Shown piece after piece: positions 26,148 through 35,219 of a stretch of 64,000 nt of DNA (position 1 is the stretch's first letter; every line of letters starts with the position of its first letter). The DNA lies in NCBI GenBank assembly GCA_945952105.1, contig CAMFGZ010000021.1, positions 34,667 through 98,666 of the forward strand, given 5' to 3'. The position numbers were made by a program, and so were the translations under genes. The notes under the pieces were generated by a model, which saw only the letters and a program-made list of their open reading frames with translations, searched no databases and was not told where the DNA came from. Source of the stretch: an uncultured Rhodospirillaceae bacterium (GTDB lineage Bacteria > Pseudomonadota > Alphaproteobacteria > Reyranellales > Reyranellaceae).

Positions 26148-27194
26148 ATGCCGCTAGTGTTGGTAATACAGCGATTTCCTGCCTCCCGAACTCTCCGCCT
26201 GTGCGGCGCGGTCGCCGTGATGGCGAGCCTCGCGGCCTGCGGATCGTCGAACAAGGGCGGCGGGAGCGGGGCGAGCAGCGTGGCTCAGCGCGGCACTTAC
26301 AAGATCGGCCAGCCCTACAAGATCGACGGCGTCACCTACACGCCGAAGGAAACGTTCACCCTCACCGAGACCGGGGTGGCTTCGTGGTACGGTCCGGGCT
26401 TCCACGGCAAGTCGACCGCCAACGGCGAGCGCTACGACCAGGCCGACCGCACGGCGGCCCACCGCACCCTGCAGATGCCGGCGGTGGTGCGCGTAACCAA
26501 CCTGGACAACGGGCTCAGCACGGTGGTGCGCGTCAACGACCGCGGCCCCTTCGCCCGCAGCCGCGTGATCGACCTGTCGCGCACGGCTGCGCAGGAAATC
26601 GACATGATCGGCAAGGGCACGGCGCGGGTGCGCATCGACCAGCTTTCCACGGAGAGCATGACGGTGAAGGACGTGGCCTTGAGCGGAGGCGGCCCGGCCG
26701 AACAGCAGCAGGCCTTGGCCCAACTCTCAAGCGGCACGCGCACGGCACCTGCGGCCTCACCAGTTCCCACGCCGCCGCCTGCCGCGCCTCCGCCGGTCAT
26801 GGTCGCCCAACCGGCGGTCTATGAACCACCGCCGCCGCCGGCTCCCGCACAGACCGTGTATGCGAGCCCACCCCGCGGCAACGGCACGCCGTTTCCGGCT
26901 CCTCAATCGGCATCCGGGGCGGTCCCGCCAACCATCGCCTCGCTTTCGGCAACGCCGGCTGCGGCCAGCGGCTTCTTCGTGCAGGTCGGTGCCTTCTCGA
27001 CCCATGAGAATGCCGAGCGCCAGCGTGGCGCCATCCGCAGCTATGGCAATCCGGAAGTTTCCCAGGCTTCGGCCAACGGACGGGATGTTTATCGCGTGCG
27101 GCTGGGGCCCTATACCACTTCCGATGCCGCCGGCATTGTCGCCGACCGGCTCAAGCGTTCAGGCTATGGGGATGCCCGTGTCGTTTCTGACTGA
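26148..27194 (+). CDS. rlpA: Septal ring lytic transglycosylase RlpA, SPOR-containing lipoprotein
   Basis: A 348-residue outer-membrane lipoprotein. The lipobox is SLAAC, 31 residues after the chosen ATG (26148). Starts at 26100 or 26127 would only lengthen the signal. The double-psi barrel domain is seen as VASWYGPGFHGKSTANGERY and VRVNDRGPFARSRVIDLS, carrying the catalytic Asp. A Pro-rich linker (PPPAAPPPVM and further) joins it to a C-terminal SPOR domain (FFVQVGAFSTHENAERQR) that binds denuded septal glycan. The end overlaps the carboxypeptidase start. Confidence 0.93.
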   Translation: MPLVLVIQRFPASRTLRLCGAVAVMASLAACGSSNKGGGSGASSVAQRGTYKIGQPYKIDGVTYTPKETFTLTETGVASWYGPGFHGKSTANGERYDQADRTAAHRTLQMPAVVRVTNLDNGLSTVVRVNDRGPFARSRVIDLSRTAAQEIDMIGKGTARVRIDQLSTESMTVKDVALSGGGPAEQQQALAQLSSGTRTAPAASPVPTPPPAAPPPVMVAQPAVYEPPPPPAPAQTVYASPPRGNGTPFPAPQSASGAVPPTIASLSATPAAASGFFVQVGAFSTHENAERQRGAIRSYGNPEVSQASANGRDVYRVRLGPYTTSDAAGIVADRLKRSGYGDARVVSD

Positions 27195-28479
27195 TCTGCG
27201 CGCCCTCGTCGTGATGCTGGCCGTCGCCGGCTTCGTCGCTCTTCCTCTGACGGCCGATGCCCAGCAGGATCCGCCCAAGCGGCAGACCCAGCAGAAGCTG
27301 CCGGCCAAGCCCAAGCCGTCCGCGGCGGCACCGAAGGCGGCCGCACCGGCAGCTGCCGCCGCGGCGCCGGCAGCGCCCAAGGTCGAGCAGCTGCCGCCGT
27401 CCCAGGTCGGCATCGGCACGCTGGCGCGCCACGCCTTCATGGTCGATCCGCAGACCTCGACGGTGCTCCTGTTCAAGGACGCCGAAACGCCGATGCCGCC
27501 CTCGTCGATGTCGAAGATGATGACCATCTTCATCATCTTCGACGAACTGGCCGCCGGCCGCCTCAAGCTCGACACGCGCTTCCGCGTCAGCGAGAAGGCG
27601 CGCAACATGGGCGGCTCGCGCATGTTCCTCGAGCTGGGCAGCGAGGCCACGGTCGAGGACCTGATCAAGGGCATCATCATCCTCTCGGGCAACGATGCCT
27701 GCGTGACGATCGCCGAAGGACTGGCGGGTTCGGAGGAGGCGTTCGCCGAGCGCATGAACAAGCGTGCGCGAGAGATCGGCATGACTCGGACCAATTTCAG
27801 GAATGCATCGGGCTGGCCGGCCGAGGGCCAGTACACGACCGCGCGCGATCTCGCGGTACTGGGATGGCGGACGATCGACGACTACCCGCAGTACTACAAG
27901 TACTATTCGGAGACGAACTGGACCTACAACAACATCCGCCAGGAGAACCGCAACCGGCTGCTCAAGATCACCCCGGGCACCGACGGTCTCAAGACCGGTC
28001 ACACCGAGGAGGGGGGGTACGGCCAGACCACCTCGGCGGTCCGCGACGGGCGCCGCCTGATCCTGGTCGTCAACGGCCTCACCTCGATGGCCGAACGCGC
28101 GCAGGAGACCGCGCGCCTGATGGAGTGGGGCTTCCGCGAATCGACCAATACGACGGTGTTCCGCGCTGGCGACATGGTGGTCGAGGCGCCCGTCTGGCTG
28201 GGCGCGCAGGACAAGGTGCCGCTGGTCATTCCAAAAACCGTGCAGATCACGATGCCGACGGGGCAGGCCTCGGCACCGCCGCGCGTGGTCGCGCGCTTCG
28301 ACGGCCCGATCGCGGCACCGATCGCCAAGGGTACAAAGCTCGGCACCGCAGTCGTCACCCTCCCGGACAACCGCACGATGGAGTATCCGCTCGAGGCCGG
28401 CGCCGACGTGCCGCGCATGGGCGTCTTGAGCCGTGTCGCCACGATGATCCAGCACTACATGTTCGGCTGGCTGTCGTGA
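27166..28479 (+). CDS. D-alanyl-D-alanine carboxypeptidase (PBP5/6 class)
   Basis: A 437-residue penicillin-binding protein that trims peptidoglycan pentapeptides. The signal peptide begins MGMPVSFLTDLRALVVMLAV and ends near ADA. An Ala/Pro/Lys-rich linker covers about residues 35-75. Active-site triad: SMSK (PPSSMSKMM), SGN (ILSGNDACV), KTG (DGLKTGHTEEGG). The C-terminal PBP5 beta domain and a final amphipathic segment (MIQHYMFGWLS) may anchor it to the inner membrane. It overlaps rlpA at the start and tmk at the end. Confidence 0.95.
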   Translation: MGMPVSFLTDLRALVVMLAVAGFVALPLTADAQQDPPKRQTQQKLPAKPKPSAAAPKAAAPAAAAAAPAAPKVEQLPPSQVGIGTLARHAFMVDPQTSTVLLFKDAETPMPPSSMSKMMTIFIIFDELAAGRLKLDTRFRVSEKARNMGGSRMFLELGSEATVEDLIKGIIILSGNDACVTIAEGLAGSEEAFAERMNKRAREIGMTRTNFRNASGWPAEGQYTTARDLAVLGWRTIDDYPQYYKYYSETNWTYNNIRQENRNRLLKITPGTDGLKTGHTEEGGYGQTTSAVRDGRRLILVVNGLTSMAERAQETARLMEWGFRESTNTTVFRAGDMVVEAPVWLGAQDKVPLVIPKTVQITMPTGQASAPPRVVARFDGPIAAPIAKGTKLGTAVVTLPDNRTMEYPLEAGADVPRMGVLSRVATMIQHYMFGWLS

Positions 28480-29114
28480 CCGATGGAGCCGGAGGCCTCT
28501 TCATCACGCTGGAAGGCGGGGAAGGGGCTGGCAAGTCGACGCAGGTTTCCCGCCTCAAGGCGCTGATCGAGAAGCGCGGTCACAAGTGCATTGTCACGCG
28601 CGAGCCGGGCGGTGCGCCGGGCGCGGAGATGATCCGCAAGCTGCTGGTCGAGGGACCGGCCGAGCGCTGGGATGGCGTGACCGAAGCGCTGCTTCATTTC
28701 GCGGCCCGCCGCGAGCATCTGCGCACGACGGTGCTGCCCGCCATCAAGCAGGGCATTTGGGTCGTCTCGGACCGCTTCGCCGATTCGACGATGGCCTACC
28801 AGGGATACGGCCACGGCATCGACCGGGCCATGCTGGGCACGCTCTACGATATTGCCGTCGGCGACTTCCGGCCGGACCTCACGCTGATCCTCGACCTCCC
28901 GGTGGAGGCCGGACTAAAACGCGCCGCAGAGCGCCGCGGTCACGAGACACGCTACGAATCCCTGCCGCGGGAGTTCCACGAGCGCGTGCGCAAGGGCTTC
29001 CTCGACATCGCCGAAGCAGATCCCGCGCGCTGCGCCGTCATCGACGCGTCGGCCGGCATCGACGAGATCGCACGCGCGATCGAGGCGGCGCTCGACAGCC
29101 ATCTCGAGGCCTGA
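28476..29114 (+). CDS. tmk: Thymidylate kinase
   Basis: A 212-residue cytoplasmic enzyme converting dTMP to dTDP. GTG 28476 overlaps the previous TGA. The P-loop is FITLEGGEGAGKSTQ, the dTMP-binding DRY-like motif is VVSDRFADSTMAYQGYG, and TREPGG is present. The order tmk-holB-metG-tatD-MBL is common in alphaproteobacteria. Confidence 0.96.
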   Translation: MTDGAGGLFITLEGGEGAGKSTQVSRLKALIEKRGHKCIVTREPGGAPGAEMIRKLLVEGPAERWDGVTEALLHFAARREHLRTTVLPAIKQGIWVVSDRFADSTMAYQGYGHGIDRAMLGTLYDIAVGDFRPDLTLILDLPVEAGLKRAAERRGHETRYESLPREFHERVRKGFLDIAEADPARCAVIDASAGIDEIARAIEAALDSHLEA

Positions 29115-29117
29115 CCG

Positions 29118-30248
29118 GTGGCGCGCGGCAAGACGCCGTCGGATCCGGCCGAGCTGGAGAAGCTCGAATGGCCCTATGGCTGGCCGCCGCCGTGGCGCAA
29201 CGACCGCCTCGTCGGCCATGACCAGGCCGAGAAGACGATGTTGGCGGCGCAGCAGAGCGGGCGCCTGCATCACGCGTGGCTGCTGACGGGGCCGCGCGGC
29301 ATCGGCAAGGCGACGCTGGCATGGCGCTTCGCCCGCTTCCTGCTGGCGGGCCAGGACCAGGGCGGCCTGTTTGGGGGCGGGCCGGAGAACCTCGACGTGC
29401 CGATGGACGCGCCGGGCCGGCACCTGATCGACGCGCGCTCGCATCCCGACCTGTTCCACCTGCGGCGCTCGCTCAACCACGACACCGGCCGCATCCGCGC
29501 CGAGATCGCCGTCGACGACGTGCGCGGGCTGGGTGAGTTCATGCACATGACGCCGGCGATGGGGAAGTGGCGCGTCGCCATCGTCGACTCGGCCGACGAG
29601 ATGAACCGCAACAGCGCCAACGCGGTGCTGAAGATCCTCGAGGAGCCGCCGCCCAATGCGGTGCTGCTGATCGTCTCACACGCGCCGGGCCGGCTGCTGC
29701 CGACCATCCGCTCGCGCTGCCGGCGCCTCGCGCTGCAGCCCTTGGCCGATGACACCGTGATGAAGCTGCTGGGCGATTACGCGCCCGAGACCAATCCGGA
29801 GGAGAGACGGGCGCTCGCCCGCCTCGCGGAGGGCAGCATCGGCCGTGCGCTGGAGTTGGCGGGCGCGGGCAGCCTCGATCTCTATCGCGAGATGGTCGAA
29901 GTGCTGGCGACCCTGCCGGATCTCGACATGCCGCGCCTCCACACGTTCGCCGAGCGCTTCGCCAGGCGCGGCGAGGAGGCAAACGCCGACTGGCGTTCGC
30001 TGAACTACCTGTTCGACGGCTGGCTGAAGGGGCTGATGCGGCAGGGTGCCCTCTCCACGGAAGATGCACCCGTCGTGCCGGTGGAGAAGGGATTGCAGGC
30101 GAGGCTCCTGGGGGCCGCAAGCGTCGACCGCTGGATGGCCGCATCGGAGGAGGTGGCGTGGCTCTTCTCGCGGGCGGACGCCGTCAATCTCGACCGCAAG
30201 CAGACCGTCATGGGGAGCTTCCTGAAGCTGCAGGCAGCGACGCGCTGA
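29118..30248 (+). CDS. holB: DNA polymerase III subunit delta'
   Basis: A 376-residue clamp-loader subunit. It starts with GTG 29118, three bases after tmk. The core has a P-loop-like LLTGPRGIGKATLAWRFARF, VDSADEMNRNSANAVLKILE (the Walker B and SRC region of clamp loaders), and PTIRSRCRRLAL. The zinc-module cysteines of E. coli delta' are absent, as in many alphaproteobacteria. It loads the beta clamp with DnaX and HolA. Confidence 0.94.
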   Translation: MARGKTPSDPAELEKLEWPYGWPPPWRNDRLVGHDQAEKTMLAAQQSGRLHHAWLLTGPRGIGKATLAWRFARFLLAGQDQGGLFGGGPENLDVPMDAPGRHLIDARSHPDLFHLRRSLNHDTGRIRAEIAVDDVRGLGEFMHMTPAMGKWRVAIVDSADEMNRNSANAVLKILEEPPPNAVLLIVSHAPGRLLPTIRSRCRRLALQPLADDTVMKLLGDYAPETNPEERRALARLAEGSIGRALELAGAGSLDLYREMVEVLATLPDLDMPRLHTFAERFARRGEEANADWRSLNYLFDGWLKGLMRQGALSTEDAPVVPVEKGLQARLLGAASVDRWMAASEEVAWLFSRADAVNLDRKQTVMGSFLKLQAATR

Positions 30249-30401
30249 CCTTGATCGGCGGGGGTAGGCATGAGAAAAGACCGGCCATGTTGCCCCGGTC
30301 CGACATCAGAGACTCGCTGCCCTGCGAACGAATGCGGGGCTGATCGCGCTTGAGTCTCGTGCCCCGGTAGGGGCGTCATGTCAGTCCGGAGTTCAGTCGC
30401 C

Positions 30402-32015
30402 ATGTCTGGCCGCAGCACCTATTACGTCACCACGCCGATCTACTACGTCAACGACGTGCCCCATATCGGGCATGCCTACACCACGCTCGCCTGTGATGTG
30501 CTGGCACGCTTCAAGCGCCTCGACGGCTATGACGTCCATTTCCTGACCGGCACCGACGAGCACGGCCAGAAGATCGAGACCGCGGCTGCCGCCGCCGGCC
30601 TGCCGCCGCAGGCCTTCACCGACAAGGTGAGCCAGTCGTTCCGCGACCTGATCGGCGTGATGAACTACAGCCCCGATAACTTCATCCGCACGACCGAGCC
30701 GCGCCATTACGCGGCCTGCCAGGCGCTCTGGAAGAAGCTGGTCGAGGCCGGTGATATCTACGAAGGCAAGTATGCCGGCTGGTACTCGGTGCGCGACGAA
30801 ACCTATTTCGTCGAGGGCGAGACCGAGGTCGGCCCGGACAACAAGCGCCGTGCCACTTCGACCGGCGCCGAAGTGCAGTGGGTCGAGGAGCCGTCGTACT
30901 TCTTCAGGCTCTCGGCCTGGGCCGACCGGCTGATCGAATTCTACGAGAAGAGCCCTTCGTTCATCGGGCCCGACAGCCGGCGCAACGAAGTTCTGAGCTT
31001 CGTGAAGGGCGGCCTGCAGGACCTCTCGGTGTCGCGCACCAGCTTCTCCTGGGGCATTCCGGTGCCTGGCGACGAGAAGCACATCATGTACGTGTGGCTG
31101 GACGCGCTTACCAACTACATCACCGAGTGCGGCTACCCCGACCAGAACAATCCTCTCTGGAAGTACTGGCCGGCCAACCTCCACATGGTCGGCAAGGACA
31201 TCATCCGCTTCCATTGCGTGTTCTGGCCGGCCTTCCTTATGGCCGCGGACCTGCCGCCGCCGCAGCGCGTGTTCGCCCATGGCTGGTGGACCAACGAGGG
31301 CCATAAGATCTCGAAGTCACTGGGAAACGTGATCGACCCGGTCGAACTGGTGAAGACTTTCGGGCTCGACCAGGTGCGCTACTTCCTGCTGCGCGAAGTA
31401 CCGTTCGGCAACGACGGCGACTTCCAGCGCCGCGCCCTGATCGGCCGCATGAACGCCGACCTCGCCAACGCCTACGGCAATCTCTGCCAACGTGTTTTGT
31501 CGATCGTCGCGAAGAATTGCGGCGAGAAGGTTCCGCCCAAGGGCGCGCTGGTCGAAGCCGACACGGCGTTGCTCGACCGAGCGAAAGGCCTGCTGGCCGT
31601 CGTGCGCGCCGAGCTCGATGAGCAGGCCTTCCACAAGGCGCTGACCGCCATCTGGGAAGTGATCGCCGACGCCAACCGCTATGTCGACGCTCAGGCGCCG
31701 TGGGCGCTGGCCAAGACCGACACGGTGCGGCGCGACACGGTCCTCTGGGTACTTGCCGAGACCATCCGGCGCGTGACGATGCTGGTGCAGCCCTTCATGC
31801 CCGGCTCGACGGCCAGGATCCTCGACCAGCTCGCGGTGACGCCGGAGAAGCGGTTGCTTGCCGCCTTCGACGAGGAGCTGGTGTCCGGTACGGCGCTGCC
31901 GGTGCCGCAGGGCGTCTTCCCGCGCTTCATCGAGCCGGCGCCCGAGCCTACGGCCAAGGCGCCCAAGCCGCCGAAGCAGCCCAAGGCTCCGAAGCAGCCT
32001 AAAGCGGCGAGCTGA
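30402..32015 (+). CDS. metG: Methionyl-tRNA synthetase
   Basis: A 537-residue class I synthetase. HIGH is HIGH in DVPHIGHAYTTL and KMSKS appears as KISKSLGN. The four-cysteine zinc knuckle is missing (GWYSVRDETYFVEGE), the MetG1-type form. ATG 30402 is preferred because the family begins YYVTTPIYYVND right after it and CCGGAG lies upstream; ATG 30378 is an alternative. The C-terminus is a Lys/Pro-rich tail (PKPPKQPKAPKQPKAAS), with no EMAP tRNA-binding domain. A GCCCC/GGGGC hairpin sits at 30361-30374. Confidence 0.95.
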   Translation: MSGRSTYYVTTPIYYVNDVPHIGHAYTTLACDVLARFKRLDGYDVHFLTGTDEHGQKIETAAAAAGLPPQAFTDKVSQSFRDLIGVMNYSPDNFIRTTEPRHYAACQALWKKLVEAGDIYEGKYAGWYSVRDETYFVEGETEVGPDNKRRATSTGAEVQWVEEPSYFFRLSAWADRLIEFYEKSPSFIGPDSRRNEVLSFVKGGLQDLSVSRTSFSWGIPVPGDEKHIMYVWLDALTNYITECGYPDQNNPLWKYWPANLHMVGKDIIRFHCVFWPAFLMAADLPPPQRVFAHGWWTNEGHKISKSLGNVIDPVELVKTFGLDQVRYFLLREVPFGNDGDFQRRALIGRMNADLANAYGNLCQRVLSIVAKNCGEKVPPKGALVEADTALLDRAKGLLAVVRAELDEQAFHKALTAIWEVIADANRYVDAQAPWALAKTDTVRRDTVLWVLAETIRRVTMLVQPFMPGSTARILDQLAVTPEKRLLAAFDEELVSGTALPVPQGVFPRFIEPAPEPTAKAPKPPKQPKAPKQPKAAS

Positions 32016-32017
32016 GA

Positions 32018-32806
32018 ATGCTGATCGACAGCCACTGCCATCTCGACTTTCCGGAACTGACGACGGACGAGAGCGGCGTGCTGGCACGTGCGCGCACGGC
32101 CGGCGTCGGCGGCATGCTGACGATCGGCACCCGGCTCGACCAATTCGAGCGGGTGAGGGCGATCGCCGAGCGTCACGACAATGTTTGGTGCTCGGTCGGC
32201 GTCCATCCGCACGAGGCGAAGGAGGAGGGCCAGCGCACTCCCGACCGGCTGATCGAGGCGACGAGCCACCCAAAGGTCGTCGGAATCGGCGAGACTGGCC
32301 TCGATTTCTATTACGAGCACAGCCCGCGAGAGGAGCAGGCCGAGAGCTTCCGCGCCCATATCGCGGCGTCCCGCCAGACCGGCCTGCCGCTGATCGTCCA
32401 TACCCGCGATGCCGACGCCGAGACCGGCGACATCCTGGAGGACGAGTACCGGAAGGGCGCCTTCCCCGGCCTGATCCACTGTTTCAGCTCGGGCCGTGCC
32501 GTCGCGGAGCGCGCGCTGGCGCTGGGCCTCTACGTCTCGATCTCGGGCATCGTGACCTTCAAGGCGGCCGAGGAGCTGCGCGCCATCGTGCGCGACCTGC
32601 CGCTCGACCGGTTGCTGGTCGAGACCGACGCGCCTTACCTGGCGCCGATCCCCAAGCGCGGCAAGACCAACGAGCCGGCCTTCGTGGCCCACACGGCCGC
32701 CAAGGTCGCGGAGCTGAAGGGCGTCAGCCTGGCGGAGCTGGAAGCCGCGACGACCGACAATTTCTTCCGACTGTTCACCAAGGCGGAGCGTTCCCGGTGC
32801 GCGTGA
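32018..32806 (+). CDS. TatD-family metal-dependent hydrolase
   Basis: A 262-residue TIM-barrel nuclease. Metal ligands are the HxH of MLIDSHCHLD, Glu in VVGIGETGLDFYY, His in LPLIVHTRDAD and FPGLIHCFSSG, and Asp in LLVETDAPYLAP. TatD proteins are 3'-5' exonucleases. It starts two bases after the metG stop and overlaps the MBL gene by ten bases. Confidence 0.95.
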   Translation: MLIDSHCHLDFPELTTDESGVLARARTAGVGGMLTIGTRLDQFERVRAIAERHDNVWCSVGVHPHEAKEEGQRTPDRLIEATSHPKVVGIGETGLDFYYEHSPREEQAESFRAHIAASRQTGLPLIVHTRDADAETGDILEDEYRKGAFPGLIHCFSSGRAVAERALALGLYVSISGIVTFKAAEELRAIVRDLPLDRLLVETDAPYLAPIPKRGKTNEPAFVAHTAAKVAELKGVSLAELEAATTDNFFRLFTKAERSRCA

Positions 32807-33567
32807 CCATCCTGGGGTGCGGCACCTCCGCGGGCGTTCCCCGGCCGGGCGGCAAGGACGGGAAGGGCGAGTGGGGCGCTGCCAACCCCCGCGATCCCCG
32901 CAACCGCCGACGCCGCTGCTCGATCCTGGTTCAGGACCAGGGCAAGACCGTGCTGGTCGATACATCACCCGACGTCCGCAGCCAGCTCCTCGATGCGGAG
33001 GTCGAGCGGGTCGACGCGGTGATCTGGACGCACGACCATGCCGACCAGGTCCACGGGATCGACGACCTGCGGCCGTACGCGCTGCGCCAGGGCCAGATCG
33101 AATCCTGGTCGGACGCGCGCACCCACGCCGTGCTGACCCGGCGCTTCGGCTACTGCTTCCAGGCTGAAGGCTCGGGCTTCTACAATCCGATCTACCGGCA
33201 CACGGTGATCGAGGGCCCCTTCACGGCCGCCGGTCTCCCGGTCGTGCCTTTCCTCCAGGACCACGGCACCATCCCGTCGCTTGGCTTCCGGTTCGGCGGC
33301 GTAGGCTATGCCAACGACGTGGTGGCGCTGCCCGAGGACTCGCTGGTCGCGCTGGAAGGTGTCGAAGTGCTGATCGTCGATGCCATGCGCTACCGGCCGC
33401 ACCCCACGCATGCCCATCTCGACCGGGCACTGGAATGGATCGAGCGGCTGAAACCGCGCCGTGCGTTCTTGACCAACATGCATGTCGATATGGACTATGC
33501 GGAAGTCGACCGGACGACGCCGGCCCACGTAACGCCTTGCCACGATGGTCTCCAGATCGATCTCTAG
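32797..33567 (+). CDS. MBL-fold metallo-hydrolase (PhnP/RNase Z-like)
   Basis: A 256-residue metallo-beta-lactamase-fold phosphodiesterase. The zinc motif HxHxDH is WTHDHADQVHG, with further ligands in FLQDHGTIPS, LIVDAMRYRPHPTHAHL and VTPCHDGLQ. The N-terminus RVTILGCGTSAGVPRPGG is characteristic. GTG 32797 has GCGGAG 8 bases upstream; GTG 32803 is an alternative. It is the last gene of the tmk-holB-metG-tatD operon. Confidence 0.93.
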   Translation: MRVTILGCGTSAGVPRPGGKDGKGEWGAANPRDPRNRRRRCSILVQDQGKTVLVDTSPDVRSQLLDAEVERVDAVIWTHDHADQVHGIDDLRPYALRQGQIESWSDARTHAVLTRRFGYCFQAEGSGFYNPIYRHTVIEGPFTAAGLPVVPFLQDHGTIPSLGFRFGGVGYANDVVALPEDSLVALEGVEVLIVDAMRYRPHPTHAHLDRALEWIERLKPRRAFLTNMHVDMDYAEVDRTTPAHVTPCHDGLQIDL

Positions 33568-33651
33568 GGTGAATAATTGTTTTATTCCAGATGGATATCG
33601 GACAATTCTCATCTAGCGCACGAGCACAAACGAAAGGAGTCCGGACGCCGG

Positions 33652-34308
33652 ATGTTCCTTGCGACCGCCTTGGCGCTCGGCCTGGCGCCCGCAGCGATGC
33701 CGCTCCCGGTCCGGGCAGCCGACAAACTGGACCCCGGCGGTCTTACGTTCCGGGACTTCGGCACGCCGGACAACGGCTCAAGTTACACACGTGGCGAGCA
33801 GAGCATCGGCGGCGGTACCAGCCAGAGCTTCACCAGGGTCCTGGGCATTGATCAGGCCCAGCAGGCCGTCCGGCTGCGCTTCGATTCGGTGAAGGTCGAA
33901 CTGCTGCTGCCCATGGGCTGGCAGGCCAGCGAGGATGGGGAGCGGGGTGTCGCCTATACGCTGGACAAGCGCATCCGGTTGATCGTCTGGCGGGTCGATT
34001 TCGCCTATGAGGGCGTCAAGGATGCCGAGCACTATGCCGCCACCAAGGCCGGCTCCATCAAGGCCCGGCGTCCCGGTGTCCAGGCACAGGCCCGCAAGCT
34101 GTCCGACGGGAGCTTCGTGATCGTCTACGAGAACGTGCCGAAGGGAGCGACCGACAGCGGCCCACGCAGCGTGTTCGATCTGCTGGTTCCCAATCCGAGG
34201 AACCCCAAGGTCGGCATCCTGGTCACGTTGGGCATGCCGGCCAGCGAGGCCGGGCGCGGCCTGCAACTTCTGGCATTGATTACTCAGAACATGCGGATCG
34301 ACTGGTAA
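33652..34308 (+). CDS. Unknown exported protein, possible Tat substrate
   Basis: A protein of 218 residues whose family I do not recognise. From ATG 33652 it has a signal-like start (MFLATALALGLAPAAMPLPV, then RAADK). A TTG at 33577 in the same frame would add 25 residues that include SGRRMFLA, close to a twin-arginine motif, so the real start may be earlier. The mature part is beta-strand-like and lacks cysteines. AT-rich DNA lies on both sides (33571-33600 and 34309-34371), unlike the rest of the window, so the gene may have been acquired. Confidence 0.6.
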   Translation: MFLATALALGLAPAAMPLPVRAADKLDPGGLTFRDFGTPDNGSSYTRGEQSIGGGTSQSFTRVLGIDQAQQAVRLRFDSVKVELLLPMGWQASEDGERGVAYTLDKRIRLIVWRVDFAYEGVKDAEHYAATKAGSIKARRPGVQAQARKLSDGSFVIVYENVPKGATDSGPRSVFDLLVPNPRNPKVGILVTLGMPASEAGRGLQLLALITQNMRIDW

Positions 34309-34381
34309 TTATCTGAATATAAAAGATAGTCATTATTTTCCATAATATATATTATACGATAATCGGGAGTGAGTTGACCCC
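34309..34381. promoter_or_regulatory. AT-rich promoter-like island upstream of mazG
   Basis: Seventy-three bases, very AT-rich to about 34364, in an otherwise GC-rich window. It contains a perfect 14-base palindrome ATAATATATATTAT (34342-34355) and several -10-like hexamers (TATAAT-like, TTATAC, GATAAT). GGGAG at 34365-34369 could be part of the mazG leader. It probably serves as promoter for mazG. No transcript evidence is available. Confidence 0.45.
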
Positions 34382-35206
34382 ATGACTTCAGGACGGCCCA
34401 CCCCGGACTCCCTGCCCAAGGAACCGCTGCCGCGGCTGCTCGCCGTGATGGCCTGGCTGCGCGACCGCCAGCATGGCTGCCCCTGGGACATCGACCAGAC
34501 CTTCCGGACCATCGCGCCGTACACGATCGAGGAAGCCTACGAGGTCGCCGACGCGATCGAGCGCGACGACATGCCGGCGCTCAAGGAGGAACTCGGCGAC
34601 CTGCTGCTGCAGGTCGTCTATCACAGCCAGATCGCCAGCGAGGCCCGGGCCTTCGCCTTCGACGACGTGGCCGCCGCCATCGCCGACAAGATGGTCGACC
34701 GCCATCCTCACGTCTTCGGCGACCTCGATATCAAGACCGCCGACGCCCAGACCGTCTCCTGGGAAGCCCGCAAGGCCGCCGAGCGGGCCGCCAGGGCACA
34801 GACGCCTGCCGGTGCCCTGGACGGGGTGGCACGCGCCCTTCCCGCCCTGATGCGCGCCGAGAAGATCCAGAAGCGCGCCGCGCGGGTCGGTTTCGATTGG
34901 ACGACAATTGGTCCGGTCATCGACAAGATCGAGGAAGAACTGCGCGAACTGCGTAGCGAGCTGGAGGCCGGAGAAGTCGAGCGGGCCAGGGTCGCCGACG
35001 AACTTGGCGACGTCCTGTTCGCGGTCGCGAATCTCGCCCGGCACTGCAAGGTCGATCCGGAGGTCGCGCTGAGAGCCACCAACGACAAGTTCGAGAAGCG
35101 TTTCCGCCACATCGAGCGGCGTCTGGCCGAAGATGGCCGCAAGCCCGCCGAGGCCAGCCTCGAGGAAATGGAAGCCCTCTGGCAGGAAGCCAAGACGAAG
35201 GCCTGA
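34382..35206 (+). CDS. mazG: Nucleoside triphosphate pyrophosphohydrolase MazG
   Basis: A 274-residue house-cleaning enzyme that splits NTPs and dNTPs to NMP plus pyrophosphate. It has two MazG domains. The first has PWDIDQTFRTIAPYTIEEAY and EELGDLLLQVVYHSQIA with the EExxE/ExxD metal site. The second has EEELRELRSE and VADELGDVLFAVANLAR. The length and tandem arrangement match E. coli MazG. Confidence 0.95.
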   Translation: MTSGRPTPDSLPKEPLPRLLAVMAWLRDRQHGCPWDIDQTFRTIAPYTIEEAYEVADAIERDDMPALKEELGDLLLQVVYHSQIASEARAFAFDDVAAAIADKMVDRHPHVFGDLDIKTADAQTVSWEARKAAERAARAQTPAGALDGVARALPALMRAEKIQKRAARVGFDWTTIGPVIDKIEEELRELRSELEAGEVERARVADELGDVLFAVANLARHCKVDPEVALRATNDKFEKRFRHIERRLAEDGRKPAEASLEEMEALWQEAKTKA

Positions 35207-35219
35207 AGCCGCTGGAGCG

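Noticed and set aside
31691..32968. A 425-codon open frame opposite metG and tatD
   Set aside because: Antisense to secure genes with no recognisable domain.
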